Shown here: positions 49,407-60,254 of the stretch, in pieces
Position numbering within the stretch: position 1 is the first letter of the stretch
How the letters are laid out: each line of letters starts with the position of its first letter
Source of the DNA: Sinohyriopsis cumingii
Lineage: Eukaryota > Mollusca > Bivalvia > Unionida > Unionidae
Assembly (NCBI GenBank): GCA_028554795.2
Contig: CM068827.1
Span: 140,305,751 to 140,369,750 of the forward strand
DNA length: 64,000 nucleotides
Reading direction: 5' to 3'
The notes under the pieces: model-generated
What the model was told of the DNA's origin: nothing
The model's input: the letters and a program-made list of their open reading frames with translations, nothing else
Databases searched by the model: none
Position numbers and translations under genes: made by a program

Positions 49407-50053
49407 TTAACTCATTCGGCCCTGAGGCTTTTGTCCTTATCGCCTGAAATGCAAGTAGTCAAGACATTTCGGGGGCTATTTCTGAATACATCGACTTTCA
49501 AAAGATTTTCCATTAGACTAATGCCTTGTTGTATAAGAAACGTTTTCCAGTGGTTAATTTGCTTGTACATGAGCAGAAGGGTAAAAGTTGGGAGTTCTTT
49601 TTTTAAAATCCTTTTTTTGCTTAATGGACCCATCATTTTTTGTATGGAGACCACTCTTTATTCAAAATGCCCACCTTATCCAAGTTTTTGCAAAGGTTCA
49701 CCTGTCTGTGTGCAGTTCAGACTGGTCTGCCTTAGATCTGAGGCCAAAAGGTCTAAAATCCAGACACAAAATTGGATTCCGACCACAAGCAAATTATGGG
49801 TGAAAAAAACAGGTCCAAAAAAATTAGGTTTTTCCCTGCATTTTGTAGTGCAACTAGAACGTCCATATTATTTGGTATCATTGTAGTATATCTGTATGCT
49901 TTTTTTGTAATACTACCCACTTTGGTGTATCTTAAATGACCTTGATGCTGCAGAGCTCAGAAATAGGGTGTTTAACTCATTCAGACCCAATCCTGCCTGT
50001 AGGCGTGGTGAGGCCATCATGCCTACAGGCGGGATTGGGGCTGAATGAGTTAA
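49407..50053 (-). mobile_element. TTAA-flanked non-autonomous DNA transposon, copy 2, with terminal palindrome
   Basis: TTAA with ctcattcggccctgag starts at 49407; the matching inverted end is ggggctgaatgagttaa at 50037-50053. An inner TTAA lies at 49972. The interior matches the reverse complement of the element at 24204, so the family is shared. The 183-codon plus-strand open frame over it has no known domain; its similarity to a frame in the other copy is explained by repeat homology. Confidence 0.68.
49972..50053. repeat. 82-bp near-perfect palindrome bounded by TTAA
   Basis: ttaactcattcagacccaat to ggattggggctgaatgagtt, with stems through cctgcctgtaggc / gcctacaggcggg and a loop of a few bases around ggtgaggccatcat. 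It could be a subterminal hairpin of the larger element or a tiny independent TTAA MITE. Confidence 0.85.
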
Positions 50054-51498
50054 ATACTGTTTTCTTTTCATTGTTTTTTTTTACAAAGAAAAATATCACA
50101 AAATAAATAAATTTATGTTTGCAAATAAAAGGTGTTGCATGTCTGTCGTCATCATCTTATGTAACATTTGCTAATGCTCAGCCCATTTCTTCCTTTTAAC
50201 AGGTGAACGTTGAAACCATCGCTGATATTCTTAAGCAACAAGACAATTTTTACATTAGCAGCTGTGGTGGACAAATTGAATGTCAGATTAGCACCGTTTT
50301 CATTTAGGACCAATTAGATAACATAAGAAGTATTTTAGTGCTGAAGATAATAATATGAATATTTAACACAATGTGCTCTTTGTCCTGTACAGTGTAATAC
50401 ATTATGAAACATGTCACTAATAAACAGCAATCACATTTTTCTTTTCACACAAATATGCAAATGTTAAAAAATTAGCCTACTTTACATTCACGGCAAGTAA
50501 ATGTATTTCACTATATTTAAAAAATATACACTAAACAATTAATACCATTATGTTTTATACAAGACAAAACCCTGGAAATATACCACTATTTTACATCATG
50601 ACATCAATTTGATAGAAGTTGGCTGGCTGGTGTTCTTCCTGTATTTTAATCCTTTTGCTTTTATATTTACACACCTTAAATCAATAATTTCACTGAAGAA
50701 CTAGTAGATAAAAAATTTAGAATTCTTCAACAATTAATTTTTAATTACTCAAAATACATTCTTCCTTCAGTATACTTACTGGCTGCAACAAAAGCCAGAT
50801 GTATTCACACAAACTCACAATGAATTAGCTGTAACTAGAAAGACAGACCCTTTAATTTCATCCTGAGCTGCCTGCCAGGAATTCCCCCTTTATCCATATC
50901 CTGGATTCCAGGTAAACTAATATATTAACTCCACACCTGGGCCTACTAAAAAAAAATAAAAAATAGCAACATTTGGAAATAATCTTGTGGCAATTGTGGG
51001 GGGGGGGGGGACAGGGCACTTGTGGGAAGAAAAAGGTACAGGGTTTTTAGTCTTCATATTATTATAGATAAGAATCTGCAAGTATATAAAATCACACAAA
51101 TGGATCATAAAAACGAAAACAACAAGTACTGTTCCAGCCTATAAAGCAAACATCCCCCATCCATCATAAATCTTCAAGCTGTCACTAACAGATAAGATAA
51201 ATCTAATCTTTATGCAAAACTGATGAAACAGACAGGTCTTTTCTGACAAGATTCACCTCAAGTTTAAGGAATGCCAATAAGATCGCTGTGGTGAGACGAC
51301 CATTACCAAATCATTATAGCTTTAAGTTCTAGATTAATAAAGCTGTGATTTTATTAGTTAAACACAAGAAGGACATAATGTAAGAGGTCCTCCGTTAGTT
51401 TATTTAGTTTATTTATTTCATTATTTATTGAGTTGAATAATTTCTGGTTTTCAAGCCTTTCTGAGCAAAACATTGAAATTATTTCAGACTTTAATATG
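50054..51498. other. Intron sequence with no recognised element
   Basis: Only a 13-base G run near 50999-51011 stands out. Confidence 0.5.
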
Positions 51499-51511
51499 CT
51501 AAAACTGTTTG

Positions 51512-51998
51512 TTGTTGTTGTTGTAGAGTTTCACGCCATTTTTCAGCACACGATAGGCTATACATGGCGGCCAGTATTAATGGTGGAGGAAGAACCCAGG
51601 ATAACCCCAGAAAGAACCACCGACCCACGAGAAGCTACTGGCAAGCTATCTCACATACCCACATTAGCCAAATCTGAGACTCAAACCCATGCAGACAGAG
51701 GTGAGATGGCAGTGATCAGTAACGGAGACCGCTTTAGACCACTCTGCCACTCGGGACCCCCCCCAGATCTGATGAAATTGTGCATTAGTGGTACAGTCCA
51801 AGAATAATATTCAAATCTACCATGAAAATGTTTGATAAAATGCTACATCACAATTGGATAGGTGCATTAATTGACCTGATTGACATAGGTGCACTAACTG
51901 CACACATTAGCTGAATCCAAGACTTGAACCCACGTAGACTGAGGTGAGATGGCAGTGATCCATAACAGAGAGCACTTTAGACCACTCGGGGCCCCGAC
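51512..51998 (-). mobile_element. Composite SINE-A: SINE head + transduced flank + full SINE-A
   Basis: Read on the minus strand: a SINE-A head (51998 to about 51903, ggggccccgagtggtctaaa), then about 120 bp (51888-51765) identical to the 5' flank of SINE-A copy 3, then a full SINE-A (51764-51512) ending in (CAA)n. The whole block is flanked by one target duplication, ctaaaactgtttg at 51499-51511 and ctaaaaactgtttg at 51999-52012, so it entered as a unit. Confidence 0.9.
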
Positions 51999-52489
51999 CT
52001 AAAAACTGTTTGTAATATTTTATAAAAGAATGCTTAAAAATTTCAAACACTGTAAAGTAGTAAAAGAACTAGAAATGCATCCATGACACAAAATCCACCC
52101 CACCCTCACCTGGCCAATATGATGTAATTGAAGGGCAGAGTTCTAAGCCAAGGAGGAGAAATGAAATGGTGAAAATGAAATCCAACTTGGTGAAATTATG
52201 CTGGAAAATGGTGAAATTCATATTCAGTTCTATTTATGTACAACCTCATATTAAATCTGATTTCAATCCATTGAATCCTTTAAAAGAGGGTCACAGTTCC
52301 ATACAATTTGGCAAGCCAAGAATTAACTAAATTTGCCTGCTTACTCTCAAACTTGACCTCAACCCAAGATGTCCTTTAAAATATACTAGAAGAAATTGAA
52401 AAGGAAAGTTCTATGCCAAGCCAGGGCTATCACAACTGATAACTTGTTCAGAAAATTATGAAAGTCAAACTGGACCTACCTTTTATCTA

Positions 52490-52633
52490 ACCATTATACT
52501 CATTTATGAGTCCAAGTGCAAACTGCATGATGTGCCGACAGATCTGGATAGACCCTACTCTGCAGGCACATCATGCTATAGCCGATCAGGATCATTGTTT
52601 GCAGTTACACTTGACTTATAAGTGAGTATATAC
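52490..52633 (-). mobile_element. Double-hairpin MITE, copy 10 (internally shortened)
   Basis: Terminal repeats are intact (accattatactcatttatga and cttataagtgagtatatacc). Hairpin B and the linker are mostly missing, leaving agatctggatagaccctact fused into the hairpin A region (gccgatcaggatcattg). Confidence 0.8.
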
Positions 52634-52869
52634 CTAAGTAATGAAAAGTCAATGCCAGATTTGATTCCAGTCGTTCATAAGTTACTTACTAAAAACAAAA
52701 TTGAGGGGTGGGGTGATCTCGTTTTCAAAAAAAATGTTCTGGGCATTATGTTTCTCCACACATACTTCAGTCTATAGCATTTTCTGACAGGGTGTCCATT
52801 TCACTATCTGTTTATAGATCATCATCTATTGTTCAACAAGGACAGCAGATTTAATGCTCATAGCAACTA

Positions 52870-53765
52870 GGGAACCCTGAGTGGAAAATGACCATAAACA
52901 TTTTACCTTTTAAACTCAAATTCAATAGGCTTCTCCCTTACCGTAAGTAAAAGCCATCCACAAAGTTTGCTCAAGGTATGAAATGCACAAGTTATTATGC
53001 AAATGGCTTTTTTATTTCTTTCAGTCATTACTGACCATGACTTTTTGAGCCCAAAATTTACTGGGCTCTTCATTATACCTCAAGTGAAAGTTATTGACAA
53101 TGACTGGTAATGGTAAACTGTGGAGGACCTGGGTTATTGTGCAGAAACCATTTTTTCTTATTTCAGTCACAGTGCCATGGAACTCCAAAACTGAATGGCA
53201 TGCATGCAGTAGCATTTTATGGCACCTAGGCACAGAAGTATAAAGTGCCCCCCCCCCTTACCACACGTGCAACAGATCCCAAAAGATTACAAACTACTGA
53301 TGGTGTAGACAATATTGTGTAGACACCATTTTTCTTCTTTCAGTCACTAGTGATAAAATAAACAATTTTATGACCACAAATCTGGTTTTTTCTTACTCTC
53401 TGTGCAAAGTATCCACAAAGTTTGGTAACTGTTGATGATGGAATTACTGTGCAGATACTAGCTTTCATTCTGTCAGTCAATGACCTTGATATTTGAGATT
53501 GTCTCCAAAAACAAACAGAGTGCTCCCTTACCATGCATAAAGTTTCTTTTCTTTCTTTACAATAAAAATGGTTGATAGCTGGATTTGTTATGCAGAAACC
53601 ATTTTTCTTCTTTCAATGACCTCGATCATGAGTTTTCTGCCTAAAATCTATATGATTTTTTATTTATCCTTAGGGTATGTCAGCTGTAAAAAATTTGATA
53701 ACTGTTTATTGTGGACAAGAAGAGTTAATGTGCAGAAACCAACCTGGTAACAGATGGGCATACAA
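52870..53765. repeat. Degenerate tandem array, period about 141 bp, about 6 units
   Basis: Landmark gtgcagaaaccatttttctt or variants at about 52999, 53141, 53320, 53451, 53592 and 53732 (mostly 131-142 bp apart, one 180). Each is followed by ttcagtca..tgacc and then atccacaaagtttgg. A single related block recurs near 63295-63500. It resembles a repeat type common in molluscs (from memory). Confidence 0.8.
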
Positions 53766-54720
53766 ACAGACAACAATTAGCATATAAAATCATGCAACCA
53801 TCAACATATAGATGGAATCATGGTGAGCACATATCACTTTTACACCCCCAAGGTCTAAAACAGACAGGGTTGACATTTAATGCATGTGAACTGATATCAT
53901 TAAAGCATAGTATACACCCCCCCCCCATGTATCCTTTCAATTGCAATGGCTAATGCTCATTACTTGATTCCCCAGCACATGGATCCCAATTAATCTGAAT
54001 CATGCCTAGTAAATCTGACAATCCACTGACACATAAATAAGTCATTTCAAAATAATATAAAAACAATGTTCAATCCAACTGGAAAAGATCTCTCTAATAG
54101 TATGTGATGCTTGCCACCAGCATGACCATGAGTCTGAGATCAAATTACAGTTGTGTCATTATGTGTTGGGGTCTGGGATTTACCCCTTCAACTTTGTCAC
54201 AAGCACCTGCCTACATTCAGTAAATCAATAAACAGTTTTCAAGTTAAAAGAATATAAAACCCGTATTTTTGTGCAAAACCCTTCTACTTGTAATATTAAT
54301 GAACATACTGAAAATATATACTATAATCGATCCTATCTTAAAATATGGATGTTTTCCAAAAGAATTCCTATTGTAAAATCCGTCAGATCAAGCTTTATCA
54401 CAGATAAGGCGCATGTTTTGTTTTAATGTATGTAAGCGAACTTCTAGCAAAAAACTCACATGAAGATTCAACTTTGCTGTCCTACATGCAAAGATCTGAG
54501 GCAGATTTGTTTTATCTTCCACGTCAGATTTTTTTTACATCTGTTAACCTTGCTGTTATGCATCAAAGACTAATTGGTAATGCACAATTACCGCAATTTA
54601 TTCCATCTATAAACATATGCAATTTTTTCTCTTCCTCATCATGTAATTTTCTTGATTTAAACTTGGCATGTATTTACATAAAACATATGCACCCTCACTG
54701 TGACCTAAATGTAAAAACTG
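53766..54720. other. Intron sequence with no recognised element
   Basis: A C run near 53919-53928 and AT-rich sequence. The 128-codon open frame at 54426-54812 ends in the 21-bp minisatellite and has no domain. Confidence 0.5.
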
Positions 54721-55288
54721 AACTGCTAATAGCTATACATAAACTGCTAATAACTACACATGAATTGCTAATAACTATACATGAACGGATGAAATGTAAC
54801 ATGAACTGCTAATAACTATACATGAACTGCTAACTATACATGAACAGATGAAATGTAACATGAAATGCTAATAACTATACATGTTGTTGTTGTTCTAGGG
54901 TTTAACGCCATTTTTCAGCACAAGCTAGGCTATACATGGCAGCCAGTATAACTGGTGGAGGAAGAACCCTGGAAAACCCAGGGAAGAACCACCGACCCAC
55001 GAGAAGCTACTGGCAGGCTTTCCCACGAACCCACGCTAGCCGAGCCTTGGACTCGAACCCACACAGACAGAGGTGAGATGGCAGTGATCCGGAATGGTGA
55101 GCGCTTTAGACCACTCGGCCACTCGGGGCCCCATATAACTATACATGAATGGATGAAATGCAACATGAACTGCTAATAACTACATAAACTGCTAATAACT
55201 ATACATGAACTGCTAATAACTACATAAACTGCTAATAACTATACATGAACTGCTAACAACTATACATGAACAGATGAAATGTAACATG
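54721..55288. repeat. Minisatellite, 21-bp unit, split by a SINE
   Basis: The unit is aactgctaataactatacatg. Some units are replaced by gaacggatgaaatgtaacat, giving a loose higher-order pattern. The array continues on both sides of SINE-A copy 5 (54884-55134). Confidence 0.93.
54884..55134 (-). mobile_element. SINE-A copy 5, inserted in the minisatellite
   Basis: Minus strand: head ggggccccgagtggccgagt, full body, end ggcgttaaaccctagaacaa with (CAA)n. ataactatacatg flanks both sides (54871-54883 and 55135-55147); this is a target duplication of the minisatellite unit itself. Confidence 0.92.
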
Positions 55289-55560
55289 TAGAAGAGTAAA
55301 TATTATGTCCTTCCATGTTCGTGATGAGACAATATACGTTTCTATTGCAAAGACAAAATCATCCAATTTCACAAAATTCATATGAAAATATCCATATTAC
55401 CTGCTGTAACTATAAAGAGTTGGCAAGCAAAACATTTCCTTAAACAACAAGGATGGTTTCCATGCCTCGGTGATGCATCTTGGAGCCAGTGTGCTTGAGA
55501 CGTGTCACCTCAAAGCTAAGGGGACACAAAAATTGACAAACGATTGTCTCATTAGAAGTA

Positions 55561-56165
55561 ATGGTGTGCATGTATGTGATTTTTACTGTAGCTTTAAAAA
55601 CAAAATTTCAGTCATATTGCTATGATGTCTGAAGTGTGGCAGTTTCTAGAGATGACTAGCGATGAGGCATCATGCCGCAGACATGTAGCATAATGTCCCA
55701 CCCAGTCACATTATCCTGACACAAGGTCAACCAGTCATAACACTTGCTTGTTAATGTTGGGGAATGCTTTGGTGGCCTAGTGGTTAGAGTGTCTGCCTCA
55801 GATGCAGGATGTCACAGGTTCGAACCCCGGCCAAGTCATACCAAAGACTTATGAAAATGGTACTAACAGCTGCATGTGCTCAGCATTAAGAGATTAGTTT
55901 TAGGACTGGTCGGCTTGGTGTCAAGATAATCTGACTGGGTGAGACATCATGCTACATGTGAGCGACATGATGCCCCTATGCTAGACATCACTATAAACTG
56001 CCACACTGAAGACACTGTAGCGTTATAAATGATACCTTTTTAAAGCTACATTAAAAATCCAGATCTCACACACGTATTTGGTATGGATTTGCTGGGCTTT
56101 GAACTCAAAACCTCCCATATCTGAGGTGGATGCTTTAACCATGTTGGCCACTGGAGTAGTGGAGA
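55561..56165 (-). mobile_element. SINE-B copy 4, split by a nested SINE-B
   Basis: The tail and body part lies at about 55561-55766 (gatttttactgtagcttt through cattatcctgacacaaggtc). The inverted tRNA-like head resumes at about 56077 (tttggtatggatttgctggg through ttaaccatgttggccactgg). About 35 bp of the expected middle is absent on the left side. Confidence 0.78.
55774..56074 (+). mobile_element. SINE-B copy 5, nested inside copy 4
   Basis: The best head in the window: ggcctagtggttagagtgtc, and B box ggttcgaaccccgg, which matches the consensus B box. Full body to aaaatccagatctcacacac. Direct repeats tttggt at 55768-55773 and 56077-56082 fit a short target duplication within the host SINE. 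Confidence 0.85.
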
Positions 56166-56372
56166 AGTAATGGTCAAAATGCACATCCAACACGGTGCAT
56201 AGGGGTCCCAAAATGCAGCAAAACGTGGTAAAACCTGCTATCCCACAATCAAGATACCACCTTGCCAACCCCTCCAGTTAGATAAAGTCATCCCGACCTA
56301 GGTAAAATCTATGAAAACTCAAAATAATGGATGACACACTGATCAACAGATGTGTCCAAAGACCCTCCTTAC

Positions 56373-56553
56373 CTGTTCAGGTTTGAGGCCAGGAGGCACC
56401 CACGAGTATTCTTCCAGGGGACATCCGCTGTCATCATCTGACGTTGAATTTCGCTTCACATCGTGAATCAAGCGATTAAAGCTCCGTTCTTGATCTATAC
56501 TCCCTGCCATGTCATGAACCTCAGGGGGACACTTACAGTGGCGACATATTTTT
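56373..56553 (-). CDS. prickle: prickle, most upstream visible coding exon (Cys-rich motif and start of PET)
   Basis: The exon is 181 nt: one base completing a codon from an upstream exon (phase 2), then 60 codons ending exactly at a gtaagg donor. The acceptor is ttcttttcag. It reads [14 protein letters not shown], then [20 protein letters not shown] and LKPEQ, which joins in frame to [24 protein letters not shown] is the Prickle signature at the PET start. [12 protein letters not shown] resembles the RKICRNCKC..EEHDV segment of Testin, where it belongs to a longer Cys-rich N-terminal region. The preceding exon is therefore expected to end ...TGG AG|gt (Trp-Arg); no such donor was found up to 64000, so the 5' coding exon is probably outside the window. 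An in-frame ATG (MAGSID) inside the exon could serve a shorter isoform, but that start would discard the conserved Cys motif. Confidence 0.93.
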
Positions 56554-57721
56554 CTGAAAAGAAAAAGACACTACTCTTATTATTTTTCTAAACAAAAGCA
56601 AACAAAAGAAATTAGTCACAGCTGCGATGAAAGAAGGCTAGACATGTGTACCATTTACCAAAACAATCGCACTGCTAATTTTGTTATTTTATGTTATTTA
56701 AGTTATTCGTAGTCATGCAGCAAACACTGCACTTCTGGTATATTAGACACTACCATGTTCTGTGTAACCATTGTTTCTTTAGTGCAGTACACACAAAGTG
56801 TATGATCAATTCTCCACTCACCCTACAACACAGTGTAATGTGGGATTTACAGGCATATTCAGGCTTCAGTTACACTGTGCTGGTGGGTGAGTGACTTAAT
56901 TTATGATCCAATAAGTTATTAACAGCAGTAAGTCCTTGTGGGATACAAATGTAATCCACAAACTGTCCAGGTGGAACTGCACACCTCTGAAGTGGAGTCT
57001 GTGAAACATGGCACCTGTTGAGGGCAGCTATAGACATGAGATTACACACACTTCACTGAACTGCACAATAAATATAGTCAATACACTATAAGAATAGCTT
57101 CTTTGTTTTTATTAGAAGTTATAATATGCATTTAAATCTTTTAATATTACTTCAAAAAGAAAACATACATCCTGACGCCTCGTAAATTCAACTCTATGGG
57201 ACTTGTACCATAATATTGCCTTGATATCAAATGTTTCATTTTTGTGCCACAAAAACAACAATGAAGTTTGCATCACACAAAATACTTCTATTACTATGTA
57301 AAAGAACATATTTTCTTCCTATGTTCAGCATCAAAATCTGTCAAAAGCTGTAATCTGGTTGTATTTTATTCCTAAGATCTATTCCATAATATTTACTAAA
57401 ATTCATTTTTTAAGCATCTTGAAGTTTTAAACAGGTCAGCAAATACTAAGATATTAGTGACTAACCTATCATATGGTTTTGCCATGATTTTAATCAAAGT
57501 GGAAATGCATGACTAAATACTAGCTTCTTGCAGTTCTGGACAAGTCAAACTTTTTCCAGGCAGGTCTGATATGATTGCCACATGCCTAGATTTTAATACA
57601 GATAAAAGACAAGCATCTGCATTTGTTGGATTTCCCAAAACCTTGATTCTAGCCAGAAGAAATGTATTTTTAAATCACTGAATATCATATGCAAAAATTC
57701 TGTACATTCTATATTGTTATA
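56554..57721. other. Sequence upstream of the first visible prickle exon
   Basis: Intron sequence. No tgg-ag|gt donor for the expected preceding exon, and no repeat, is recognised. Confidence 0.5.
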
Positions 57722-57965
57722 TTGTTGTTGTTGTTCTAGGGTTTAACGCCATTTTTCAGCACACATTAGGCTATACCTGGCAGCCAGTATTAATGGTGGA
57801 GGAAGAACGTGGAAAATCCCAGGAAAGAACCACCAACCCTCGAGAAGCTACTGGCAAGCTTTCTCACATACCCACATTGGCCAAATTCGAGACTCGAACC
57901 TACGCAGACAGAGATGAGATGGCAGTGATCCGTAACGGAGAGGGCTTAAGACCACTCGGGGCCCC
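57722..57965 (-). mobile_element. SINE-A copy 6, perfect 15-bp target duplication
   Basis: Minus strand: head ggggccccgagtggtcttaa, B-box-like aggttcgagtctcg, full body, end ggcgttaaaccctagaacaa and (CAA)n. ttctatattgttata occurs perfectly at 57707-57721 and 57966-57980, the mark of a recent insertion. Confidence 0.93.
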
Positions 57966-57980
57966 TTCTATATTGTTATA

Positions 57981-60254
57981 TAAAACATAATGTAAACTTG
58001 ATTTTTCATGTATGTCAATTAAGTACAGTTATTTCTTGATGTCTTTATGTGTGACTTCATAAACCCTGAAATTTTCTTTTTGCTTTTACATCATACAAGA
58101 ATACATTTTCATTTGTAGACTTTAGCAGACTTCATTCCATATATGATTTGCCACTATTTGTTCTTTCAACAAGGTGGCTGACTAGGCTTTAAATTGACCA
58201 ATCATTTGTTATGGCATGGGACTGGTTACAAGATCTGCATACAGCTACTGTTTCCAACAAGAAACATTTCTCTTCTAACACATGTGCTTCAGTTATTTAT
58301 TTCATGTACCACCTATAATCTAGGCAAGTAAATTGCAGTTTTTCTTGTTCATCTTAAAACATTTGTCCTGGATGGACACAAAAGTGAATTTTCCTGACCC
58401 ATTATATCAAATTAATACAAGAAAGACAACTTATATCACACTACAGAGACAAGCATTTTGAAAACATAACATGGCTACATCACTGGCAAATCTGGCTGCC
58501 AGACTAAAACTTTTAGTACTAAAATCCTTTTTATCAAAATTGCAAGTTATGATAAATGTATGCCAAATTATATATTTTCCATCTGTTGTTTCATGCAAAG
58601 AGATTTTGATTATTTTGCATGATGGAAAAGACTTATTGCCACCAATGTTGGCTGTCCCACTCAGCCATTTGGTTGCCTAGCAGTTTTCCTGACCAACAGG
58701 GCAATGCATTTTTCAGGCCCTGATACGTGAACTAGTGTGTGCTTCTTTACACCCTATCAATACAATGTATACAAGATATCCGACTGATGGAGTGAAGACC
58801 AAAAGTCCCCATTTACTCCGTACTTTCACAATTGCCAGATGGTTCCTTCTTGCTTGTCAGTATAAATAATTATCTATAAACAGTAGATGAAGGATACGAG
58901 ATGCTTTTCACAGATCAGCTAACTGATCAAACAGCCTGGTTATTATTTCTGGAATATACTTAAAGACAGCTCACAAAACACAGGAAATGAGATGGGTTGT
59001 TGAAGATCAAGACTTCTGTAACCCCAGGCTATAGCCAACAACGCAATAATAAGTTTTTGGACAGCGCACACGACTCGAGCTTGCTGGGTATTATTGTTAA
59101 AAAATCAAACCAAGAAAGTGCGCTTTCTGTGGGTTTTTGTTTTCTAACTGCAAACCTAACAGTTCTAAGAACTACATCATTATGCAAGTAAACCTACTGC
59201 ACACGTGTAGATTTTACATTTTATCAGGAGGTCTGTAGAATTTCTATATGAAGCAGCTTACTTACTCGTCTTCCTCACTTTAACACAAAATAATTATACA
59301 ACATCCAACAATGAAAACAAAACAAAATGAAAACTGCATTTACCATTTTTAAACAAAACCAAAAGGGCAGTAAGCACACAAAATTAAAATATAAGAACAT
59401 AAAAAAACTAAGTAGTATTCATGCGGTGTTACAGATAGACAACGAAATTGTATACCGTCCGTACCTGGGGCATGAAAATCTATTCTGTCAGTATCCAAGT
59501 CTAACCACTGGTTTAAACTGAACTCTGTGAATGGATAAATATCCCGTGTCTATCACAAAAGACTTTTAAAGCTGGTCTCCGTTAAACTGCCGATGTCATG
59601 TATTTCAAGTTCAAATGATATTCACTGTACACCAATTGGAAAAAGTATATCCATCAAAGTTTCATCGCTGTCACAATAAAATCCCATAAAAAGACAAATG
59701 TTATGAAAATAAAATTCATTACATTTACCACATGTGTGCAGAAACTGTCAATCACCATAACATCCCAAAACTTTGAAAATATTTGCACAGAATATATAAA
59801 TATGAAGTAGATTCCAAGGCTGTTTTCAAGGAAGTGCTGTGCGTTGACTACTACTGCCTATATAACGGACAGTTTAGACACCGAACAACTAGAAGAGTAT
59901 AGGACCAGCTGTGATTCTAACACGCTCCGCTAACTTCACATGTGCCCCGAGGCTATACCTATTATCCTAGTTCCACTCTATTCTCTGATTTTAATCCGCT
60001 ACAGTGCAAGGCTTTGAAGATACACCTTGCTGAATAAATGAAAATAATTAGGAGTTTCCCTAACCGGCAAATGTCACATTACCGAGTTGGCCATTTAGGC
60101 TCTTTGAAAAGAGGTTTTAGCTAGTTATCTGTCTGGACAAAAAGCTATACCAACAATGCAAGACTGATATCTTTCAAGGTGGGGGGATTACCATCAATCG
60201 TGCTGTAAAACAAGGATAGCGAATCTTTATATATAAAAAAAAATCAAAAAATTC
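57981..60254. other. Upstream intron or 5' region, CpG-richer from about 59.0 kb
   Basis: No exon is supported. From about 59030 CpG dinucleotides become visibly more frequent than in the 48.9-kb intron. A tatataac motif at about 59859 has no demonstrated transcript. Confidence 0.4.

Noticed and set aside
49335-49886. 183-codon plus-strand open frame with residues shared with a frame at 24368-24580
   Set aside because: Both lie in copies of the same TTAA element; the similarity is DNA-level repeat homology and no known domain is seen.
55774-55850. tRNA gene (good A and B boxes)
   Set aside because: It is the head of SINE-B: a conserved SINE body follows and no acceptor stem closure is seen. 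The same holds for all SINE-A, B and C heads.
59466-59474. ATGCCCCAG before a gtacgg donor on the minus strand, joined through an 8-nt exon GAAGACGA (59270s, gtaagt donor) in frame to the 56373-56553 exon, as a 5' end of prickle
   Set aside because: The frame works, but it needs a micro-exon with a poor acceptor behind another AG, and the predicted residue before KICR would be Glu where the family motif expects Trp-Arg. No independent support.
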